Program-made: the position numbers and the translations under genes
Source: Gimesia alba
Lineage (GTDB): Bacteria > Planctomycetota > Planctomycetia > Planctomycetales > Planctomycetaceae
NCBI RefSeq assembly: GCF_007744675.1
Contig: NZ_CP036269.1
Location: 7,695,917 to 7,759,916 of the forward strand
Length of the DNA: 64,000 nt
Reading direction: 5' to 3'
Notes under the pieces: model-generated
The model's database searches: none
What the model saw: the letters and a program-made list of their open reading frames with translations, nothing else
Told to the model about the DNA's origin: nothing
In this document: positions 17,953-26,878 of the stretch, one piece after another
Position numbering within the stretch: the stretch's first letter is position 1
Layout of the letters: every line of letters starts with the position of its first letter

Positions 17953-18462
17953 GTGAGTATCATGGGTATGACAATCATGCGTCGGGTCAAGTTCAATGCG
18001 GGACACCGTCTCTTTCGTCATGAAGGAAAATGCCAGTTTTTTCACGGACACAACTATGTCGCCGACTTCTATGTGACCGGCCCGGAAACCGACGCCGTCG
18101 GGCGGATTATTGATTTTGCGCAGTTGAAAGCACTGCTCAAAGGCTGGATCGATGAAAACTGGGACCACGGGTTTCTACTCAACGTCGAAGACGAAAACGG
18201 CCTGAATGCAATCCGCATGGTCGAGCCCACCAAATACTTCGTACTGCCTTATAATCCAACCGCGGAAAATATGGCCCGCTATTTACTGGATGAAGTCTGC
18301 CCGAGCGTACTCAATGAACTCGGCGTGCAGGCCGTTAAAGTCGTGATCTGGGAAACCGAAGAATCCTGTGCCGAAGCGACCATCGACCAAGATGAAAAAC
18401 GGGAACATAGTCTGTTTGACGCCTTTCAGACCGACTCGTTTCCCACCGGTTTGAACTGGTAA
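17953..18462 (+). CDS. queD: 6-carboxytetrahydropterin synthase/6-pyruvoyl-tetrahydropterin synthase family protein
   Basis: A 169-residue member of the PTPS/QueD family, which makes the pterin precursor of queuosine and related 7-deazaguanines. The zinc-binding histidines are visible in FNAGHRLF and HGHNY. DFAQLK is the conserved segment after the second strand, and WDHGFLLN and the late ETEESCAEA supply further active-site positions. Assignment to QueD rather than another pterin branch is inference from family size. The start is uncertain: GTG at 17953, or ATG at 17962 or 17968; AGAGG is closest to the GTG. The gene is followed by a strong bidirectional terminator. Confidence 0.85.
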   Translation: MSIMGMTIMRRVKFNAGHRLFRHEGKCQFFHGHNYVADFYVTGPETDAVGRIIDFAQLKALLKGWIDENWDHGFLLNVEDENGLNAIRMVEPTKYFVLPYNPTAENMARYLLDEVCPSVLNELGVQAVKVVIWETEESCAEATIDQDEKREHSLFDAFQTDSFPTGLNW

Positions 18463-18485
18463 ACATTGTTTATGTATTGCGCATC

Positions 18486-18525
18486 AAAAAAGGCTTTGAA
18501 CTATCTGGTCCAAAGCCTTTTTTTT
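18486..18525. terminator. Bidirectional terminator between queD-like gene and rpsR
   Basis: The stem AAAAAAGGCTTTG (18486-18498) pairs with CAAAGCCTTTTTT (18511-18523) around a 12-base loop, and T-runs occur on both strands. It serves the two convergent genes. Confidence 0.92.
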
Positions 18526-18547
18526 ATTTGTTTCGCGTGTCTGCCGC

Positions 18548-18829
18548 TTAGTCTTCTGCAACGTAAGGCAGCAGGCCGATGAAGCGTGCTCGCAGTACTG
18601 CACGACGGACAGCCCGTTGATACAGAGCTGAGGTGCCTGTACGACGACGAGGCAGAATACGTCCTTCACGATCCAGGAGAGAACGCAGGGTTCTCAGATC
18701 CTTGTAATCGACATAGACGGGACGTGGGATATTTCCATCCGGACAGAACCGACATTTGAGCTTCTTTTTCAGACGAGCTCGTTTTTTTCGTCGTTTGACG
18801 ATCTCTTTACGTGATAAACCGACTGACAT
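18548..18829 (-). CDS. rpsR: Small ribosomal subunit protein bS18
   Basis: The 93-residue protein is a standard bS18 with a basic N-terminal extension ([11 protein letters not shown]), the CRFCPDG segment, [14 protein letters not shown] and the rRNA-binding [19 protein letters not shown]. It is part of the 30S platform, next to bS6. It carries one CxxC pair. It lies downstream of rpsN on the same strand with a 119-bp gap, and is probably co-transcribed with it. It ends just before a shared terminator. Confidence 0.97.
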   Translation of the reverse strand: MSVGLSRKEIVKRRKKRARLKKKLKCRFCPDGNIPRPVYVDYKDLRTLRSLLDREGRILPRRRTGTSALYQRAVRRAVLRARFIGLLPYVAED

Positions 18830-18948
18830 GGTGTTTTTCCTGTTTCATGCGCCGTAACAAGGGACACCCAGAAACTGGGGCGACGCTGATTTAAAAATGC
18901 TGGCTGGGATTGAAGGCAACACCCTTCAACCTCGTAAAAACGATCAGC

Positions 18949-19218
18949 TTACCAGCTTGATTTCTTCATGCCTGGAATCAGGCCGTCTAATGCCATATCT
19001 CGTAATGCGATACGAGAAATCTGGAACTTGCGGTAATTACCACGAGGACGACCGGTCAACTGGCATAAACGACGAAGACGTGTTTTGCTGGAATTACGAG
19101 GCAGTTTAGCCAGACCTGCGTAATCGCCTTTTGCAACCAGTTCTTCGCGTAATGCTGCATACTTTGCAACGAGTTTTGCGTTTCGTTTTTGTTTTTCAAT
19201 CTTTGATTTGGAAGCCAT
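18949..19218 (-). CDS. rpsN: Small ribosomal subunit protein uS14 (zinc-free type)
   Basis: The 89-residue protein is the long uS14 form of bacteria such as E. coli: [13 protein letters not shown] at the start and the conserved [22 protein letters not shown] core, ending in MKKSSW. The paired CxxC zinc motifs of the short type are absent. It is a head-domain component of the 30S subunit. It is the first gene of a probable rpsN-rpsR unit, outside the large ribosomal protein operons. Confidence 0.97.
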   Translation of the reverse strand: MASKSKIEKQKRNAKLVAKYAALREELVAKGDYAGLAKLPRNSSKTRLRRLCQLTGRPRGNYRKFQISRIALRDMALDGLIPGMKKSSW

Positions 19219-19378
19219 CTATATACCTTCTCCGAAATTCCAAAAATGGGAACGACTGTTATACTGAGAATCGCGTCACGCCGTCAACTTGCCCAGCTAT
19301 TTTCAAAGCAAAATCGGCTAAAAAAGCGATTTTTGACACGCATACTTGTGAGGCAGCCGCAGCTGCATATACGCACGT

Positions 19379-20236
19379 TTACTTTTTCTTCTTATCTTTT
19401 TGTGGTTGCGGCCGGAAATACTTCATTGATTCGACAACTACGGTTCGCCGGGTCGCGATCCGGACCAACAGCGACAGAAAATAGTTGCCCCAGCCAGAAA
19501 CAGAATACTGGCGTTTTTTCTCCAGCGATTTGAGGCCCGTTTTGACCACCTGATCGACGGTCTGAAAACGGTGTTTTTTGAGCCAGCCTTCCACGCCGGC
19601 GACATCGAAAAATTCGGTCTGAGTCGTTCCGGGGCAGAGTGCTGTCACTGTCACCCCTTTATCACGTGCTTCGGCCCATAGTCCTTCGCTGAAATGCAGC
19701 ACATAACTTTTACTGGCCGCATAAGCTGACATGTACGCTACTGGCTGGAATGCAGCGACTGAGGCAATATTGATGATGGCCCCGTGTCCCCGCTCCATCA
19801 TTTCGGGCAGGTAGAAATAAGTCAGTTCGGTCAAAGCCCCCATATTGAGCCGTGCCATCTGCATCACCCGTTCCCGATCGGTCGAGGCGATATCCGAAAC
19901 CACACTGAAACCAGCATTGTTGATCAATAACTCAACCTGCACGCCACGACGTTTGACTTCGTCATATAATTTCTGGGGCGCATCGTGCTCGGAGAGGTCC
20001 AGCACAATCACTTCGGTTTTCGTGCCATGACGGGTCAGTAGTTCCGAAGAGAGCTGTTCGAGTTGCTCCTGACGGCGTGCGGTCAGAACCAGATGCATCC
20101 CCCGTGCAGCGAGACGGTGCGCAAATTCCAAGCCAATTCCGGATGAAGCACCCGTAATCAGAGCCCATCGGTCAGAATATTCATCTATCACTGCAAACTC
20201 TCCAGAAGTATCCTGTTGGAGACTAAGAATTTCCAT
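19379..20236 (-). CDS. Short-chain dehydrogenase/reductase (classical SDR)
   Basis: A 285-residue oxidoreductase with the classical SDR signature: cofactor motif TGASSGIG near residues 30-37, NNAGF, the catalytic Ser in INIASVAAF, and YAASK with the catalytic Tyr/Lys. A basic residue after the glycine motif (TARRQEQ) suggests preference for NADP(H). The C-terminal segment after the catalytic core contains a hydrophobic stretch ([13 protein letters not shown]) and a lysine-rich end. It most resembles SDRs of the DltE/YqjQ group, but the substrate is unknown. It is transcribed away from nnrE. Confidence 0.88.
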   Translation of the reverse strand: MEILSLQQDTSGEFAVIDEYSDRWALITGASSGIGLEFAHRLAARGMHLVLTARRQEQLEQLSSELLTRHGTKTEVIVLDLSEHDAPQKLYDEVKRRGVQVELLINNAGFSVVSDIASTDRERVMQMARLNMGALTELTYFYLPEMMERGHGAIINIASVAAFQPVAYMSAYAASKSYVLHFSEGLWAEARDKGVTVTALCPGTTQTEFFDVAGVEGWLKKHRFQTVDQVVKTGLKSLEKKRQYSVSGWGNYFLSLLVRIATRRTVVVESMKYFRPQPQKDKKKK

Positions 20237-20398
20237 TTTGAAAGTGACCGGGAAGATGTGCCGCCCGCGTTTTGTGAGATCGTAATTTAATTTCAGTCTG
20301 GTGAAAACCCCGTAACCACTGTTTATAACCTTACTTTCATCGATTTTTCGCCGTTTTTGATATCCATTGATGTCTCAAATTCACCAAACGAGGAAAAA

Positions 20399-21088
20399 AT
20401 GTCCCCAATTAAACGGCTCAGCCGTGCTGAAGTCAGAAGTGTAGACCAACGCACGATTGAAGAATTTGGACTGCCTGGAGTTGCATTAATGGAAAATGCC
20501 GGTCGGGGCGTGTTTGAGCTGCTTTTGTCCCTGAAAGTAACCGGTCCCGTCAAAATTTGTGCTGGCAAAGGCAATAATGGCGGAGACGGATTTGTGATTG
20601 CCCGCCATCTGGACAACGCCGGGATCCCCGTGCAAATTTTTCTGTTAGCCGATCCTGAGCACCTCACGGGAGACGCTGCCATCAATTATCAGGTCGCATC
20701 GCGGATGGGAATTCCCATCCAATCCGACCCCGTTTTAAGTGATCCAGATGCCTTACGCACATTTCTGAGCGATGCAGACTGGATTGTTGACGCGTTCCTG
20801 GGAACCGGTGTCCAAGGCACGATTCGCCCCCCGTTTACGACCGCCATTCAAATCGTCAACCAAGCTGCTGGAAACAAACTGGCCGTCGATCTCCCATCCG
20901 GCCTCGACTGTGATACGGGACTCTCACTCGGCGACTGCATCATTGCCGCACAGACCGCAACATTCGTAGCTGAAAAAAAAGGGTTCGCGATTCCTGAATC
21001 GAAACAATTCACGGGCGCCGTCCATGTTGTCGATATTGGTGCCCCCCGGCAAATCATCACCGAACTCCTGCAAAAACAGACATCCTGA
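20399..21088 (+). CDS. nnrE: NAD(P)H-hydrate epimerase
   Basis: The protein is the stand-alone YjeF N-terminal (NnrE) domain of about 229 residues. It interconverts the R and S forms of damaged, hydrated NAD(P)H so that a dehydratase can repair them. Diagnostic motifs are LMENAGRG, CAGKGNNGGDGFVIARHL and the late DLPSGLDCDTG. The C-terminal ADP-dependent dehydratase domain seen in many bacterial fusions is absent from this gene, so that function must be encoded elsewhere. The start at 20399 is set by CGAGGAAAAA directly before ATG; an upstream TTG lacks such a site. Confidence 0.92.
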   Translation: MSPIKRLSRAEVRSVDQRTIEEFGLPGVALMENAGRGVFELLLSLKVTGPVKICAGKGNNGGDGFVIARHLDNAGIPVQIFLLADPEHLTGDAAINYQVASRMGIPIQSDPVLSDPDALRTFLSDADWIVDAFLGTGVQGTIRPPFTTAIQIVNQAAGNKLAVDLPSGLDCDTGLSLGDCIIAAQTATFVAEKKGFAIPESKQFTGAVHVVDIGAPRQIITELLQKQTS

Positions 21089-21271
21089 CAGGATTCTCTT
21101 GTCCATAATTGCTTCATCTGAGGAGAACTCAGCGGAAAAATCGCCTGTTTCAGGGAAACGGGGGTTCTCAAAAGTACTTCAATACCTATATATTATATTT
21201 CAACTGAATTACCTCTCATGGTTTGTTTCTGCCATTTCCTGTTGATTGAAACAGGGACAAGGTTCGTCTGA

Positions 21272-22027
21272 ATGGACAAAAATTTCTGGTATCTCAAGAA
21301 CTGTGATTTGTTTGAACGGCTGAGCCAGGATCAAATCGCGCAGGTCGAACGCAACTCATCCGTACGACAATTCGGTCGGGGGAATCTGGTTTACCTCCCG
21401 ACAGAAAGCAGCGATTCGGTATTTCTGTTGCTCTCCGGGCGGATCAAACTCTATCACATCACCGGTGAAGGTAAGCAGGCTCTTTTAGCTCTGATTGAAC
21501 CGGGTGAACTATTTGGAGAACTGGCGATTCTGGGTGGAGGAGAACGCGAAGAATACGCCGAGGCCATGCTGAAATCGACGATTCTCCGCATCCCCGGCCC
21601 CATCATACAAGAACTGATGCAACAACATGCCACGGTCTCACTGGGTGTCACAAAACTGATGGGACTACGTCGACAGCGAGTGGAACAAAGACTGAAATCA
21701 CTGCTGTTCCGTTCGAATCGGGACCGGCTGACTCACCTGCTACTTGAGCTAGCAGAAAAATATGGCCGCTTCACACCCGAGGGTGTTTTTATCGATATCA
21801 AACTGTCGCATCAGGAATTGGCAAGTATCATTGGCAGCACTCGGGAAACAGTCACAGTACTATTGGGTGAGCTGCAAGACGAACGCTGCATCGACATCCA
21901 GAAACGACACATTATTCTTAGAAAAGCCCAGTTACTGGCGAATTCGATCGATTTTAAACTGACCCCCGCCTTGCAATCCAGACCCGACCAATCCGGCGAA
22001 TACCTGTTAAGGGGAGCAGAAGCCTGA
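21272..22027 (+). CDS. Crp/Fnr-family transcriptional regulator
   Basis: The 251-residue protein has an N-terminal cyclic-nucleotide-binding-type beta barrel (for example LLLSGRIKLYHI, EPGELFGELAILGGG), a long dimerisation helix with RRQRVEQRLKSLLF, and a winged HTH (LSHQELASIIGSTRETVTVLL). There is no cysteine cluster in the N terminus, so it is not an Fe-S FNR. The segment after GELAIL lacks the clear Arg/Ser phosphate pocket of a cAMP binder, so the ligand is unknown. The next gene on the same strand encodes an anti-sigma-like membrane protein 160 bp downstream. Confidence 0.88.
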   Translation: MDKNFWYLKNCDLFERLSQDQIAQVERNSSVRQFGRGNLVYLPTESSDSVFLLLSGRIKLYHITGEGKQALLALIEPGELFGELAILGGGEREEYAEAMLKSTILRIPGPIIQELMQQHATVSLGVTKLMGLRRQRVEQRLKSLLFRSNRDRLTHLLLELAEKYGRFTPEGVFIDIKLSHQELASIIGSTRETVTVLLGELQDERCIDIQKRHIILRKAQLLANSIDFKLTPALQSRPDQSGEYLLRGAEA

Positions 22028-22186
22028 CAATATGAGCCATTTACCAGTCATCAAGGACCAGAATTCGCAGGAACTGTAAGCTACCTCACAGATCAAACAC
22101 CAACAGAAAACGATAATAAAAGAACAGGGACGACTTCCCTAAAACACAAAGGCGTGATTCCTACCGGATGAGTAGGAGGTTTTAAC

Positions 22187-22660
22187 ATGAACAAAAACAA
22201 CCCCATCGAACATCAACCGGATTCTGAAGCGGAATGGAGTGCCTGCGCGCCAGGTGAGCTTGGCCAGTTTGTCTCTGTAATGAAAAAACGAAAACAGATC
22301 AGCCATCTGATTACGGGAGCGGAAATTCTTACTGCCTGCCTGGTGGTCGGTTTAATCGGCTTTCTGGGCATCAATCAACTCTCCAGCTCGGAAAATCAAC
22401 GGGTGCAGCAAGCTCAGACGAAACCCTGTCCGGGAGGCCTGTATTGCAAAGATGTGCTGGCACATGCGAAAGCGTATGTTGCTCATACTTTGGATCAGAA
22501 TTTGACACAAAAAGTCGATGCACACTTGGCAGATTGCCCGCATTGCCAAAAAAAGATTGATCAACTGAAAGCAAACGCGCACAATAACGCAGCCGATCAG
22601 AAAGCCGCTTTTCAAAAACAGGCTGCCTGGGAAGCCTATCTGCTGGCGTTAAATCAATAG
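22187..22660 (+). CDS. Single-span membrane protein with zf-HC2-like cysteine motif
   Basis: A 157-residue protein with an N-terminal soluble part, one membrane span (ILTACLVVGLIGFLGINQL) and a C-terminal segment CKDVLAHAKAYVAHTL ... HLADCPHCQKKIDQL. The second segment matches the C/H pattern of anti-sigma-factor zinc fingers (zf-HC2). Here the motif lies after the membrane span, not before it, the reverse of classical anti-sigma factors. There is no ECF sigma factor beside it. TAGGAGG precedes the ATG by six to seven bases. Regulation by the Crp-type gene upstream is possible but not shown. Confidence 0.7.
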   Translation: MNKNNPIEHQPDSEAEWSACAPGELGQFVSVMKKRKQISHLITGAEILTACLVVGLIGFLGINQLSSSENQRVQQAQTKPCPGGLYCKDVLAHAKAYVAHTLDQNLTQKVDAHLADCPHCQKKIDQLKANAHNNAADQKAAFQKQAAWEAYLLALNQ

Positions 22661-22739
22661 TGACTGTCTTGTCATCAAGCTTATCGTATCAGAGTGCGCT
22701 CGCTTTTAACTCTGATTCCCTGAAAGGATTGAGGGAAGA

Positions 22740-23501
22740 ATGTCCCAGGAAGAACAACTACCGGAAGTTAACGATACCGCCTCCAACGAGGACGATTTTC
22801 TCGCTGCCTTCGCGTCAACAGGCCCGGTTGATGAGAGCCTGGATGAGGATTTTGAACGTGCTCTGGAAGCGTTAGAAGCCGTCGAACGGGACTTGGAACT
22901 TCCCGAAATCCCCGCTGAAACGGAGGACACTGCGGAGAGTAAGCCAGCCAGTTCTCAGTCGCAATCGAAGCGGGAAGCCCGCATTCCCCCCCGGCAGATC
23001 ATTGAAGCAGCACTATTTGTCGGCGGAAATCCGCTCACCACCAAGAAGCTCTGTTCGCTCTTGAATGATGAATATTCGTCGTCTTATGTAGACGATCTGC
23101 TGGATGACCTGAATCGTCAATACAACGATGAAGCACGGCCTTATGAAATCCGCATGGAAGAAGGCGGCTATCGACTCATTCTGCGGTACGATTTCGAACG
23201 CATCCGCAACCGCGTTTATGGCTTTGGTCCCAAAGAGATTAAACTCTCACAAGACGCGTTAGAAGTACTGGCACTCGTCGCCTACCATCAGCCGATCACA
23301 AAAGATGCCATCGTGGAAGCCGGCAAAGACAAAGCCGCCGGCATCCTGCGCCAGCTCTTGCGGCGTGAACTGATCGCCATCGAACGCGAAGAAGACAAAA
23401 AAGCGGAAGTCCGATACATCACCACCGCCCGCTTCCTGCAAGTCTTCGGCCTAGGAAATGTCGAAGAACTTCCCTACAGCGAATCGTTGAGTCATAAGTA
23501 A
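22740..23501 (+). CDS. scpB: Segregation and condensation protein B
   Basis: The protein is a ScpB kleisin-associated subunit of the SMC-ScpA-ScpB condensin that organises and segregates the chromosome. The two winged-helix domains follow an acidic N-terminal extension of about 75 residues: IIEAALFVGGNPLTTKKLC at the start of the first, then LSQDALEVLALVAYHQPITKDAIV, RQLLRRELIAI and YITTARFLQVFGL in the second. The extension is rich in Glu/Asp and is longer than in most ScpB proteins. GAGGGAAGA lies just before the ATG. No scpA is in the window. Confidence 0.93.
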   Translation: MSQEEQLPEVNDTASNEDDFLAAFASTGPVDESLDEDFERALEALEAVERDLELPEIPAETEDTAESKPASSQSQSKREARIPPRQIIEAALFVGGNPLTTKKLCSLLNDEYSSSYVDDLLDDLNRQYNDEARPYEIRMEEGGYRLILRYDFERIRNRVYGFGPKEIKLSQDALEVLALVAYHQPITKDAIVEAGKDKAAGILRQLLRRELIAIEREEDKKAEVRYITTARFLQVFGLGNVEELPYSESLSHK

Positions 23502-23591
23502 TCCTGACAAAAGCAGCATTGTTCTCTCGCCAATTGCTATTCTGATTCAACCATATAATTCCGTCGCTTTGTCGTGAAATGAGGTCTTCTC

Positions 23592-24086
23592 TCAAACGCG
23601 ATACTGAGCCATCACGACGACATCCTGGTACACATCGTTTAAACACCGTGCATAGCGCTTCACTCCCTCTACCTGATAGCCGTGCTTTCGATAAAGACGC
23701 ATTGCCGGTTCATTATCAGCAAACACTTCCAACTCCAGACGCTTTAAGCCCTGCTGCCAGGCGTGCGCAATCGCATTCTTCAAAAGTTGATTGCCAATGC
23801 CCTGACCTCGATACGCCGATACCACACCCATGCCAAGATGGCCGACGTGCTCCATCGATTGTCGTGCAACAGGCACGATATCAGCCCAACCCACTACCGA
23901 ACCTTTTGCGACTGCAACATATTGCGCATGATTTTGTTCGACGTTTTTTTTAACAAATTCACGCGCTCGATCCAAGGGAGGCGGCTCCACCGTCAACAGG
24001 TATTTCTTCTCGCCTGCCACACTGGATAAAGCTGCGTGAAAACCTGCCACGTCTTTCAATTCGATTTGCCTGATGGAAATGCTCAT
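23592..24086 (-). CDS. GNAT-family N-acetyltransferase
   Basis: A 164-residue GNAT enzyme that would transfer an acetyl group from acetyl-CoA. The fold markers are the N-terminal strand SISIRQIELKD, the acetyl-CoA-binding loop RGQGIGNQLL, and the late EVFADNEPAMRLYRKHGYQ segment with the usual Asn and Tyr. The acceptor is not known; the C-terminal end resembles RimJ/L and aminoglycoside-type members alike. It is the last gene of the minus-strand run that starts near 29.5 kb, 65 bp after the RNA ligase. Confidence 0.88.
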   Translation of the reverse strand: MSISIRQIELKDVAGFHAALSSVAGEKKYLLTVEPPPLDRAREFVKKNVEQNHAQYVAVAKGSVVGWADIVPVARQSMEHVGHLGMGVVSAYRGQGIGNQLLKNAIAHAWQQGLKRLELEVFADNEPAMRLYRKHGYQVEGVKRYARCLNDVYQDVVVMAQYRV

Positions 24087-24151
24087 GCTTTATTTCTGCG
24101 TGAATCGAGTTGATTATACATTGATCAGAACTCCCGTCTGAACTATATCGG

Positions 24152-24883
24152 CTAGAGCAATTCCGTCCTCTCAAAAAGCGCGTTCTGTTGCTTCAAGTTT
24201 TCTTCCAGCTCCTGTTTCAGGTCAGCTGATTCACCTGCGCGCCGAGCCAGTTCATCCAGCCATGTCTTCGTCTTGATTTTCACCATCCATACGTCTTGGT
24301 CGGTTTTACCTTTGCGACGACGGGTAGTTGTGACACCTTTGGCAACGGCACCTTCTTTGACAGGATAATTCCCGTGATAAACATTCTGCATAAACTCTTT
24401 TGTCAGCGAGCCCTTATAGATTACCTCGGCGATATCCAGATGCCCGAAGTGTTGCTCAAAATGGAGAGGCAAAACAAACCCTTGTTCGGGAATCAGAATT
24501 TCGAACAGTTTCAGATCTTTTTCTTCGCCATCCCGGTGCAAGCCGGAAAACGTGTGTTCGCCGTAGAATTCACAAAAGGCAACCAGCGATTTTGTGTTTC
24601 GGTATTCTTTGTACTTGCGGATACCAGCGAGAATCTGATCTGCATATTTCGACTGAAACATAGAAATGGCGCCGCCAAATAACGGATTTCCCTCGTTGAT
24701 CGTGCGCTTCCGGGTAGCGCACTGACACCAGCCTTCTTTTTGTGTCCATCTGAACTGCAGATTGGATCCATCATATTTATGAAACGCGATACACGGCTGA
24801 TCAATGACATCAATATCTGGTCCTTCAATGGACGGATAACGCGCCAATTGCGGACGTTGTCTGCGTGATTTTTGCTTTGACAT
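24152..24883 (-). CDS. ATP-dependent RNA ligase (Rnl2-like family)
   Basis: The 243-residue protein carries the nucleotidyltransferase motifs in order: motif I KYDGSN (Lys36, the predicted AMP-linked lysine), an arginine-rich RKRT after it, motif III FCEFYGEHTF at 103-112, LKLFEI near 124-129, motif IV KEGAVAKG at 176-183, and motif V VKIKT at 201-205. This is the PF09414-type RNA ligase core, which seals 3'-OH/5'-phosphate RNA ends. It has only a short C-terminal helix region after motif V and no kinase or phosphatase domain. A DNA ligase is less likely because no OB domain follows. Its neighbours (AlkB, macro domain, Nudix, ADP-ribosylglycohydrolase) suggest a role in nucleic acid repair. 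Confidence 0.88.
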   Translation of the reverse strand: MSKQKSRRQRPQLARYPSIEGPDIDVIDQPCIAFHKYDGSNLQFRWTQKEGWCQCATRKRTINEGNPLFGGAISMFQSKYADQILAGIRKYKEYRNTKSLVAFCEFYGEHTFSGLHRDGEEKDLKLFEILIPEQGFVLPLHFEQHFGHLDIAEVIYKGSLTKEFMQNVYHGNYPVKEGAVAKGVTTTRRRKGKTDQDVWMVKIKTKTWLDELARRAGESADLKQELEENLKQQNALFERTELL

Positions 24884-24972
24884 AGAACTACCCCTGGTAG
24901 GTCAATTAGAGAGAATACAAGTCCCGACAATGACACAAAGAGGAGCACAAAGGTTCGATATCAGTATTTTTA

Positions 24973-25266
24973 TCAAACATTGACTAGAAAAATAATAACG
25001 GCAATCAGAACGACTGCACCGAGGATTGGCAGATAGACGCGCGGGGAAATGTTTCCTGGAGCATCGTCGGCGACAATCTTGTTGCCGCTGAGGTCAAGAA
25101 TCCATTCCGAAAGACGACCATGAATCGCATACACCAGTCCCAGCACAATGCCAAATCCCAAGAGTACCTGCAAACGAAGATCCCCGACGCCGCCGATGAA
25201 CGTCCAGCTGAGTAAAACCAGTAAAAGTACTACCAGCACTCCGGCGGTGATGCGTTTTGAGTTCAT
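24973..25266 (-). CDS. Small three-span membrane protein
   Basis: A 97-residue protein with three hydrophobic segments (VLVVLLLVLLSWTFIG, LQVLLGFGIVLGLVYAI, LPILGAVVLIAVIIFLV) and a short polar loop. I recognise no family. Its ATG overlaps the AlkB stop codon as ATGA, so the two are translationally coupled. This coupling is the strongest reason to think it works with the AlkB protein or in the same process. Confidence 0.7.
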   Translation of the reverse strand: MNSKRITAGVLVVLLLVLLSWTFIGGVGDLRLQVLLGFGIVLGLVYAIHGRLSEWILDLSGNKIVADDAPGNISPRVYLPILGAVVLIAVIIFLVNV

Positions 25267-25802
25267 ATGTCACAATTCGATTTCTTGCTGATCTGTCGAA
25301 ATGTCAAACTGATTCGTTCACCCGCGTCAGGATCTTTTGGAATCGCGTGCTGCCAGTGATTCTGTATCTCATTTGTCATATAAAGCAGTGCACCACTTTT
25401 TAGAAAATACTGAAACTTGACCGCTTTGTCTATCTTGCTCCGATAAGACATCTGCCGTTCTGAACCCAGTGAGACGATGACCACCCCAGTCCCCGGCATG
25501 AGTTCAACTGTAGAATCCGAGTGATAGCCCATCGTTGACTGACCGTTGGGGTAATAATTCATTAAACAATTGTTGGGACCAAAGCCCACTGTCTGCTGAA
25601 TTTTTTCACAGACGGGCTCCAGTTCTGACAGCATTTCTGTTTTAGGATATGTCATCCCGGAGTAATTATAGGCCACACCAAAACTGGCTGTTTTTCTGGC
25701 TTTCATCCGCTCATCCCACTCAACACCATCACGCAGGGAACGAAACAGTTCGTCCGGATTATCCAAAAAATTTTCGATGAGGCAGAGCTCTGGTTCGTTC
25801 AT
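25263..25802 (-). CDS. AlkB-family 2-oxoglutarate/Fe(II)-dependent dioxygenase
   Basis: A 179-residue member of the AlkB family, which oxidatively removes alkyl groups from nucleic acid bases. The iron-binding triad is His94 and Asp96 in HSDST and His152 in WQHAIP. Arg163 in GERISLTFR is the expected 2-oxoglutarate-binding arginine. LMNYYPNGQSTMGYHSDS matches the nucleotide-recognition and metal segment. Whether it acts on DNA or RNA cannot be read off. An in-frame ATG 25 codons upstream exists, but the conserved region starts at 25802, so I chose the shorter form. The gene overlaps the following membrane protein by four bases and lies beside an RNA ligase, a macro-domain protein and other ADP-ribose-related genes. 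Confidence 0.9.
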   Translation of the reverse strand: MNEPELCLIENFLDNPDELFRSLRDGVEWDERMKARKTASFGVAYNYSGMTYPKTEMLSELEPVCEKIQQTVGFGPNNCLMNYYPNGQSTMGYHSDSTVELMPGTGVVIVSLGSERQMSYRSKIDKAVKFQYFLKSGALLYMTNEIQNHWQHAIPKDPDAGERISLTFRQISKKSNCDI

Positions 25803-25971
25803 AACCTTGTTTCGCCAACTAATAAAATTCTCTCCAGTTTCAGTTCCAGCCACTGTTTGCCGCCGCAATGAATGCATTTTGTCACGTTGATTTTTAAGTC
25901 AGACTGGATTTCAACCGTTTGGGTTCGCACGACTTGCGTTTGAGGTTCCAGATGACTTCAATGGCCGATGC

Positions 25972-26445
25972 TCAATCTTTGCGGACTCCGTACTTTACAA
26001 TCACAACGTGTGCCTGGCTCTCAATTTTTTCAAACGCATTGCACATGACCTCAAGTGACCATGCTTTACCCCGGTTTCCTGACCCTGATCCAATGAGGGG
26101 AAACGCGACACTCTGAAACTGATTTTCATTGACGATTTTCATGACATTGATGACCGAGTTGGTCACGGAATACTCGGTTGCAAACCAGAGCAGATTGATC
26201 CCGGCTACATGGATGATGGCCTGATATGGTAACCGCCCGGCCGAAGTCAACCGGGCTTCTCCCAGAGGGATCGCGCCACATTGGGCGACTTCCTGAAACG
26301 GCTTTATGCCTCCCTGTTTCTTGATGGCGCCCGATACGCCTTGCGGCAACAGTAGCCACCAGGGAATCACATTCCGATTCCAGCTGTTGACAATCACGTC
26401 CGTTTTTTGATCTAAAATATTTCCCGTGACAATATCTAATTTCAT
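25972..26445 (-). CDS. Macro-domain protein (ADP-ribose-binding)
   Basis: A 157-residue stand-alone macro domain. Visible features are the opening LDIVTGNILDQKTDVIVNSW, a glycine-rich loop before PFQEV, and the second ligand loop PLIGSGSGNRG near residue 120. The usual NAAN is replaced by NSWNRN, followed by IPWWLLLPQGVSGAI, a pattern I recall from a distinct bacterial subgroup. Macro domains bind or hydrolyse ADP-ribose derivatives on proteins or nucleic acids. Activity is inference. It sits 169 bp upstream of AlkB on the same strand, within the accessory run. Confidence 0.85.
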   Translation of the reverse strand: MKLDIVTGNILDQKTDVIVNSWNRNVIPWWLLLPQGVSGAIKKQGGIKPFQEVAQCGAIPLGEARLTSAGRLPYQAIIHVAGINLLWFATEYSVTNSVINVMKIVNENQFQSVAFPLIGSGSGNRGKAWSLEVMCNAFEKIESQAHVVIVKYGVRKD

Positions 26446-26505
26446 GACCGCGACCAGGTTTCAAGAATGATACACAGAGGATGTTCGATCGCTCCTCACA
26501 TCACC

Positions 26506-26814
26506 TTAGACACGTTCACTCGAACTTTTTGTGTATCTTTCTGAATTAATTCCACGTGCCTGGTCTCGCCAGGGAATCCATTTGCGGGCCATGTCTTTTG
26601 AATAGTAACTCCGAATTTGATCCAGAGTTACTTCGTCTTCGAGCTGATTGAGAATGCGGTATACTCGAATCATCTCGTAGGCAATAACCATCAAAGCAAA
26701 TAGCAACCAGAGGGGAACTGTGCCAATTTCGTATCGAATAGAAAAGCCGGCTAGACAGCCCCCGATCAGAAACGGCCAATTGATCAATGTGGGATAGAGG
26801 TCTAATTTTTCCAT
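26506..26814 (-). CDS. Small membrane protein of unknown function
   Basis: A 102-residue protein with two closely spaced hydrophobic segments (INWPFLIGGCLAGFSI and LWLLFALMVIAYEMIRVY), followed by a charged cytosolic-looking helix and a basic tail. I recognise no family. AGAGG precedes the ATG at 26814 by five bases, which decides this start over one 13 codons upstream. It lies between the Nudix and macro-domain genes on the same strand, with gaps near 60 bp. Confidence 0.6.
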   Translation of the reverse strand: MEKLDLYPTLINWPFLIGGCLAGFSIRYEIGTVPLWLLFALMVIAYEMIRVYRILNQLEDEVTLDQIRSYYSKDMARKWIPWRDQARGINSERYTKSSSERV

Positions 26815-26878
26815 GTGTGCCTCTGATATCCGCTTAACAAGGTAATTAACCATCTTAAATGGTTTTCCACAAATTCAA

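Noticed and set aside
24152..24883. Interpretation of the RNA ligase gene as an ATP-dependent DNA ligase or capping enzyme
   Set aside because: No OB domain follows motif V, and the motif spacing and short length fit the RNA ligase family better.
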